DNA of 64,000 nt, taken from contig SNVD02011507.1 in NCBI GenBank assembly GCA_013180625.2, positions 806,001 through 870,000 on the forward strand, read 5' to 3'. The notes under the pieces are model-generated. The model ran no database searches. It saw nothing but the letters and a program-made list of their open reading frames with translations, and was not told the DNA's origin. Shown piece by piece: positions 59,290 to 64,000 of the stretch. The first letter of the stretch is position 1, and each line of letters begins with the position of its first letter. Source of the stretch: Boswellia sacra (lineage: Eukaryota > Streptophyta > Magnoliopsida > Sapindales > Burseraceae). The position numbers were made by a program, and so were the translations under genes.

Positions 59290-60182
59290 GGAAGAAAAGA
59301 CGCGGGTCAGCAGTAAACTGTAAAGTAAATCGGTACATGGAGATTTTTACGTGGTTCGGTTATAAAACATACGTTCATAGACAACTATAGAGTTGCAATT
59401 TACTAAGTTTTTTGTTTGTACAATCTTTAGGACCTTTTACAATGCTGACTCACCTTCACACACTGACCTAATCTTTGTAAAAGAAAATCTTCGCAAAGAT
59501 ATTAAACTCTAGTGACACTGCCCACTCTCTGTCGCAGATAACTTAACAACACATATAACTTAACAACACACTATTAAGTTATATATAACAACGACGTCTA
59601 ACGTTGAATTACATAAACACTTAACCCGTAAGTTATCCCAAGTGTCTACTAACTCACACAGACCTAATCAACAACTCATGTACGATTACAATCTCTCATA
59701 CATGAATCATACATGAATCAAAAGACTCAAAGAGTCAAATTAAAGAAGCATCCCAATTTGCGTTGAAGCTATTCTATCAATTCATGGAATGCCAAAATCA
59801 AGACTCTCCCAAAACACAATCAAATCAGCTAACCCGCCAATCTGTCTAACACGTTATGTAGAAAATAACGCCGTATATATAGTGAGAGGCCTAGATGAAA
59901 TCTCTTTTAGAATCCTGTAAAAATTCTAATCAAAATCATATTAGGATAAGGAGAAATATAATAAGAAGTGTTATAATTAAACTTCTAATTAGGACAAATA
60001 AATATTCTCTTATTCTAATTAAGATATAAGATACAATATCCTAATTTAAATAGATATTTATTATAAATCAAATACTTCTTAAAATATAATTCTAAACAAA
60101 ATATTATTCTTATTTTATCATAAGTTGAACAAAATTTATTATGTACATGGTACATACAAGTGTCACGCGTTGACACCAACAA
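59290..60182 (-). mobile_element. Putative LTR-type remnant
   Basis: Read on the minus strand the right border starts TGTTGGTGTCAACGCG, like an LTR start. Near the other end lies TTTTTACGTGGTTCGGTTAT (plus strand), a string I associate with plant LTR-type retroelements. AT-rich DNA lies between (59930-60120). No coding region and no convincing target duplication were found, so borders are approximate. Confidence 0.33.
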
Positions 60183-61124
60183 ATCTGTAGCTCACATACA
60201 TATATTGTTGGCTGTGAAGCTTAAACAATGTGTTTGCCCTCGCCCACCGATTCTAACAACTACCACTTGAGTATCATCACCAAGAGAAAAAGAGAAAAAG
60301 CAAAATAAATTAAAGAAGGAAAGGCAAGGAATTTAATACCTCTCTTTATCTAAGATAAAGTAGAAGAATCTGTGGTAGCACATACTAGAAAAGTTAGAAT
60401 TTTCATTAAACTTTTTGCATATGGAGGAGTGGTGTTGGGATTTGCGAGTTGAGGACCTCAAGGTTCTCTCCTTCTAATGCCTTTCTTTGTTAGCTAGGTC
60501 CCTCAATATTACAACTTTTCATCGATGTTCCTACTTTTAGACTATTCTCTTTTCCATTCACAATAACACCTCTTCATTTGTTCCTAGTATGTTCCTTTTT
60601 AAAGATTGATCATGGGGAATTTTTTCATAATGCTCCAATTAATTAAAATATCCAATCACTTTGTGGATGTCGGCAATTATAGAATCATAGAAGGCTTGCT
60701 AAGGATTGGATGGAGCAAGTGGAAGTTTACAATTGTAGTAATAAACTACTTGGTTTATGAGAAGGAAGAGTTCGTTTTGTAATTTATAATTATCAAACAT
60801 AATGAAATACCTAAAATGGAGCTAATTATTTAGCATCTGTTCTAGTAGATAAATGAAGCAGAAACATTACTTGGAGCTTCAAGATCTGATTCACCAAATT
60901 ATTTATAGTTTTCTGATTTAAAGCTTGACAGCACACAAAACATATAAGGCTAACTGCATTAATTAAGAAAAGTAAACACAATACAATTACATGCTATAGC
61001 TAATCCAAAGCTATATATGAAGTACTTGAGAGATATCAAGCTACATAGACTGCACAACACAGAGCACACTAAACTACTAACTTGTGCCAAATTTATTCAT
61101 CAATGTGATATCCCAGTATTTAAC
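60183..61124. other. 3' flank of the first glutaredoxin gene
   Basis: About 0.9 kb with no recognised gene. The right-hand part should hold the 3' untranslated region of the minus-strand glutaredoxin gene at 61125. Confidence 0.5.
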
Positions 61125-61433
61125 TTAAGACAAAGCCCGTTGATAAGGCTTGAGCAGAGGATTCAGATTGCCACTTAGATGGAGGGACATAACTTCATTG
61201 GTGGATCCCACAAGCTTCCCAGCAATGAACACAGCTGGTACAGGGGCGTTACACCCCAACCTCATGAGAGCTTTCTCCATTTCTCTTCCATCAGGATCTT
61301 GGTCAAGCTCATGAACCACAGGGCTCACCCCAAGTTCCCGAAACAAAATGTTGACTGCATAACACAGGCAACAAGAGCTCTTGCTGAATATTACCACTCC
61401 TTTCTCCGAGGCCAATCTCATCACCTTGTCCAT
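61125..61433 (-). CDS. CC-type glutaredoxin (ROXY family, CCLC active site)
   Basis: Plant-specific class III glutaredoxin, a single exon of 102 residues. The active site SSCCLCYA places CCLC at residues 21-24. The glutathione-binding part follows: VPAVFIAGKLVGS (about 65-77, with the cis-Pro) and LHLSGNL (about 84-90). The N-terminus MDKVMRLASEKGVVIFSKSS and the C-terminal PYQRALS resemble the Arabidopsis GRXC13/C14 and GRXS3-8 group. Such proteins bind TGA bZIP factors in the nucleus and modulate nitrate, detoxification or development responses; the role here is inferred. The C-terminal ALWL motif needed by some ROXYs for TOPLESS recruitment is absent. A TATA box and a leader hairpin lie upstream. 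It is paired with a second CC-type gene 2.1 kb further right on the same strand. Confidence 0.94.
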   Translation of the reverse strand: MDKVMRLASEKGVVIFSKSSCCLCYAVNILFRELGVSPVVHELDQDPDGREMEKALMRLGCNAPVPAVFIAGKLVGSTNEVMSLHLSGNLNPLLKPYQRALS

Positions 61434-61531
61434 GATGATAAGAATGTCTTCTAAGTTGCAGAAATGTCTTATAGAAGTGACACGGGACAGAAAATGTCTC
61501 GGGTTACCTTAGAGTCCACTTAAAATCTTTA

Positions 61532-61585
61532 TACCATCAGACCGAATTCTCTAAGAATTCGGTTAGAGAATTCGGTCTAGTGGTA
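61532..61585. repeat. 23-bp inverted repeat in glutaredoxin leader
   Basis: Left arm 61532-61554 (TACCATCAGACCGAATTCTC and TAA) and right arm 61563-61585 pair at 21 of 23 positions around the 8-base loop GAATTCGG. It lies about 100-150 bases before the glutaredoxin ATG and downstream of a TATA box, so it is probably in the mRNA leader. Confidence 0.9.
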
Positions 61586-61675
61586 AGTGAGAATGGAAGT
61601 CGGAGAAGGAAAAGTTAAGCAAAGGAGAAAAGGGTTTAAAGCTTAAGGTTGTTTGAACTTAGCCTTAATTCTGGC

Positions 61676-61685
61676 CTATTTATAG
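61676..61685 (-). promoter_or_regulatory. TATA box of the CCLC glutaredoxin gene
   Basis: CTATAAATAG on the minus strand is a near-perfect plant TATA box. It lies about 245 bases before the ATG and predicts a start near 61645-61655, with a leader of about 215 bases. Confidence 0.7.
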
Positions 61686-63488
61686 GGACAACAAGGCGGA
61701 CTCCGTTGTTTGAACAAGAACATTCAAAAGGTGATGTGCTCTATTTAGATGCCCAAATTCATAAAGTAGCTTTTCCGGGATAGAGACTATTGTGTTCTAA
61801 TAGACTGAACAACTTGCACACTGGCTTTCCAGTCACATGTTGCTCAATTTATTAGATGGACTGACTCTAAACCCGTGGCCATCTGATGTATGGACTAATC
61901 TTTGAGATCTAATTCAAAATAGATGAAAATAAAGAAAAGAAAACTCATCAAGTGGTGGAATCTGATACAGTCAGTTCACTAATATCCCGTATATAGCTTA
62001 TTGACCATTTGTTCAATTTTTGCAGACCTTATGGAACACAAGTGTGCTATCTATCAAGATGAAACAGAAGTATAAGATTCTATGAGGCTAGTCAATTTAT
62101 AGCAGATTCTCACAATCACCTTCTTTGTTTCTATGAGGCTAGTCAATTTATAGCAGATTCTCACATTCGCCTTCTTTGAATCCTTATGTGCAGAAAGATC
62201 GGGAACGAGACGGCTTTCGGTGGTTGTAAGTGTTGCGCCCACCACTCACATGATTCCTTCAACACATGAGCGCATCAATCTCTATTTCATATATTTTATT
62301 GCTCTCTTGTGGTTATTGATTTCACATATGTGCCTGAGCATGCAAGCAAATGCCTGCACGTGCATAACAAGAATGAAACTCTTTCTTGATCACTATTTTC
62401 CTTCCTGAAGCAACCCAATTGCCGAACGATTAGCACATAGACATAGTCATTCGCATACTGTGGCAGCATGGAACCATAATTTGTTGTAAATGAGATTGGT
62501 AGCCAGCGCTAGACATGAACATAGATATTACTATGCACTATTTAATTTCATGTATTTGTGTGAATCTCCTAATATATGTATGATGTGCACACCGCATTAG
62601 CACAGATATATCTGCAAATGAATGAGCACATAGGTATCAGTATCAATAATCGTATGCAAGTGCCTCAAGGAAATCCTGTCTATTCTTCCTTACATCCAGG
62701 AAAAACCAATTGGAAAAGGTTCTTGGCTTTTTGAAAATGGAGGAATACAAGGGAAACATAAAAATTTTCGCATCTGCTTTTGTCCCTCACTTAGGTAAGG
62801 GATTATGCACATGGCTTTGTGTTAATTACTTGCTAGAAAGGATGCTAAAAAATGACCAGTTTCTTTGTCACAACAGAAAGAAAAGAATCCCATATGTCAC
62901 TGTCATACTTAAAAGCCTTGAAATTAGGAGAATATTACGATACCCAAAAGCAGTTTTTTTATCAGTCCGATGCTGGCACGGGGCACTCCCTCTGTTAACG
63001 CAATTTCACCTTTATGACACAGTGGATCACTTTCAATGAGAACATTTCTGATCACAAATACAAATAATCAGCATTTTGGAAATCAACTTTATTCTATCAT
63101 GATGTACTTTGCATATTGTAAATTCTCAAACAGGAATATGATTTGTCTGATCATGTAACTTGGTCTGGGAAATCAGATTTATGATATGCATGCTTATCTT
63201 TATCTCAGATATGAAAGAACCCTACAAAGTTTAAATTCAATTAATAAATTTATGGTTATATTTTTGTGATGTGTTTTCACCGTGCATAGGAAGGAATCAA
63301 AACTTGTGAGTACTCACAAACTATTTATGCGTTTCATTGCCTTATATGATATTTTCTCATACAATGTAGTCAAGAAAATGAAGAGAAAGCAAAGCACATA
63401 ATATAACATTGCTTTCAACATGGCATTAGAGCTATCTTCATATTACTGTGACGGGAACCAACGTAGTGTGAGGACTTCTTTATAGTTG
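61686..63488. other. Spacer between the two glutaredoxin genes
   Basis: About 1.8 kb with the upstream region of the CCLC gene and the 3' flank of the CCMC gene. It holds a tandem duplication of about 51 bp at 62078-62179. Open frames at 62220-62408 and 62710-63039 (+) show no recognisable family. Confidence 0.5.
62078..62179 (+). repeat. 51-bp tandem duplication
   Basis: Two adjacent 51-base units beginning TTCTATGAGGCTAGTCAATT and ending CTTCTTTG differ at only a few positions (for example ACAATCACC against ACATTCGCC). Confidence 0.85.
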
Positions 63489-63794
63489 CTAGACCCAGAT
63501 GGCTCTCGCATCCATGAGCATCTGCTTCAGGGATCCATCAACGTGGAGTGATATGACATCTTTTGCTGAACCTATATATCTACCACCTATGAACACAGCT
63601 GGGACTGACCCAAATCCTTGGGCCCTTAGAGCCCGCTCGATTTCCCTCCCATTGGCTTCATGGTCAAGCTCATGAATCGCAGGGCTTGCACCAAGCTCAT
63701 AGAAGAGTGTCTTGATGCTGTGGCACATACAGCATGAGCTATTAGTGAAAATCACAGCAGCCCTCTTTGATGCCAATTCTCTTACAGTGTCCAT
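63489..63794 (-). CDS. CC-type glutaredoxin (GRXC11-like, CCMC active site)
   Basis: Single-exon class III glutaredoxin of 101 residues. The active site SSCCMCHS places CCMC at 21-24. The region IKTLFYELGASPAIHELDHE is nearly that of Arabidopsis GRXC11/GRXC12. The glutathione site is VPAVFIGGRYIGSAKDVISL (about 65-84), followed by HVDGSLKQML. The C-terminus AIWV corresponds to the ALWL-type motif of ROXY proteins, used in partner recruitment by some members. It probably acts in the nucleus with TGA factors; its role is inferred from the family. It is a diverged tandem neighbour of the CCLC gene (same strand, same length class, about half identical by eye), which retains an old duplicate pair rather than a recent copy. 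The leader runs toward 63900. Confidence 0.95.
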   Translation of the reverse strand: MDTVRELASKRAAVIFTNSSCCMCHSIKTLFYELGASPAIHELDHEANGREIERALRAQGFGSVPAVFIGGRYIGSAKDVISLHVDGSLKQMLMDARAIWV

Positions 63795-64000
63795 GTCGAT
63801 AAACTTTGTTTGATTTTCCTAAAGATTTGGAGCAGGAGCAAATGCAATATGAAGAACAAAAAATTTCACCTCCAATGCAACTAACTGCTAATAAAAGTAG
63901 GAATGGCAGCAATAACACAAGCTCCAAAAGAAACTGAGAAGGCAAGTGATGAAAATAGATTAGTATAGGAAACTCCGTGTGAGGCTTAGCTATGGTGGAC
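63795..64000. other. Upstream flank of the GRXC11-like gene
   Basis: About 200 bases to the window edge. It probably holds the leader; no clear TATA box is visible. Confidence 0.5.

Noticed and set aside
1..64000. CRISPR arrays, bacterial operons or a biosynthetic gene cluster
   Set aside because: The DNA is plainly nuclear plant sequence; the direct repeats are tandem duplications or transposon ends and the genes belong to unrelated pathways.

Overview
This is nuclear DNA from a flowering plant, most likely a woody eudicot. The genes have many short introns with GT-AG borders, the intergenic DNA is long and very AT-rich, and the products are plant-specific families: TIR1, SWEET, CASP-like, CONSTANS-like, CC-type glutaredoxins and MUB. 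I cannot name the species. Exon models were assembled by hand from splice borders, reading phase and remembered family sequences.

Left part (1-16.5 kb). The left edge holds the 5' end of an unrecognised minus-strand gene with telomere-like repeats in its leader. After about 7.7 kb without a confident gene comes a complete three-exon TIR1 auxin receptor gene (8172-11230) with an intact miR393 target site. Next is an unannotated-looking 48-residue membrane microprotein (14135-14281), then a minus-strand FYV7/CCDC59-like rRNA-processing gene (15107-16476).

Middle (16.5-41.9 kb) is gene-poor and repeat-rich. It holds decayed plastid DNA (an rbcL fragment beside a trnS-GCU-like fragment), a relic of a MULE transposase PB1-like domain, a degenerate AT-rich array with a tRNA-derived SINE in it, two hAT-type MITEs of one family with perfect 8-bp target duplications, two elements with 9-bp duplications, a putative LTR remnant and a roughly 1-kb inverted repeat. 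Two genes sit among them: a six-exon SWEET sugar transporter (minus, 25290-26682) and a two-exon CASP-like membrane protein (plus, 35359-36258).

Right part (41.9-64 kb) carries minus-strand genes: a COL13-type CONSTANS-like factor (41916-45960, with one GC-AG intron), a 12-exon CHY-zinc-finger/RING E3 ligase of the RZFP34/CHYR type (47945-52969), a membrane-anchored ubiquitin-fold protein (54071-56533), and two CC-type glutaredoxins (61125-61433 and 63489-63794).

The mix TIR1, CHYR, paired CC-type glutaredoxins and COL13 recalls two Arabidopsis segments that I remember as At3g62950-62980 and At2g47870-47890. That suggests this window keeps an ancestral order that was split between duplicated segments in Arabidopsis. 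The genes are otherwise functionally independent: auxin perception, light/circadian transcription, ubiquitin ligation, prenyl-anchored E2 docking, redox control through TGA factors, sugar efflux and ribosome assembly. I found no evidence of a biosynthetic gene cluster or a new multi-gene system. The least ordinary items are the microprotein, the long inverted repeat, the 5'-leader hairpin of one glutaredoxin gene and the plastid mosaic.
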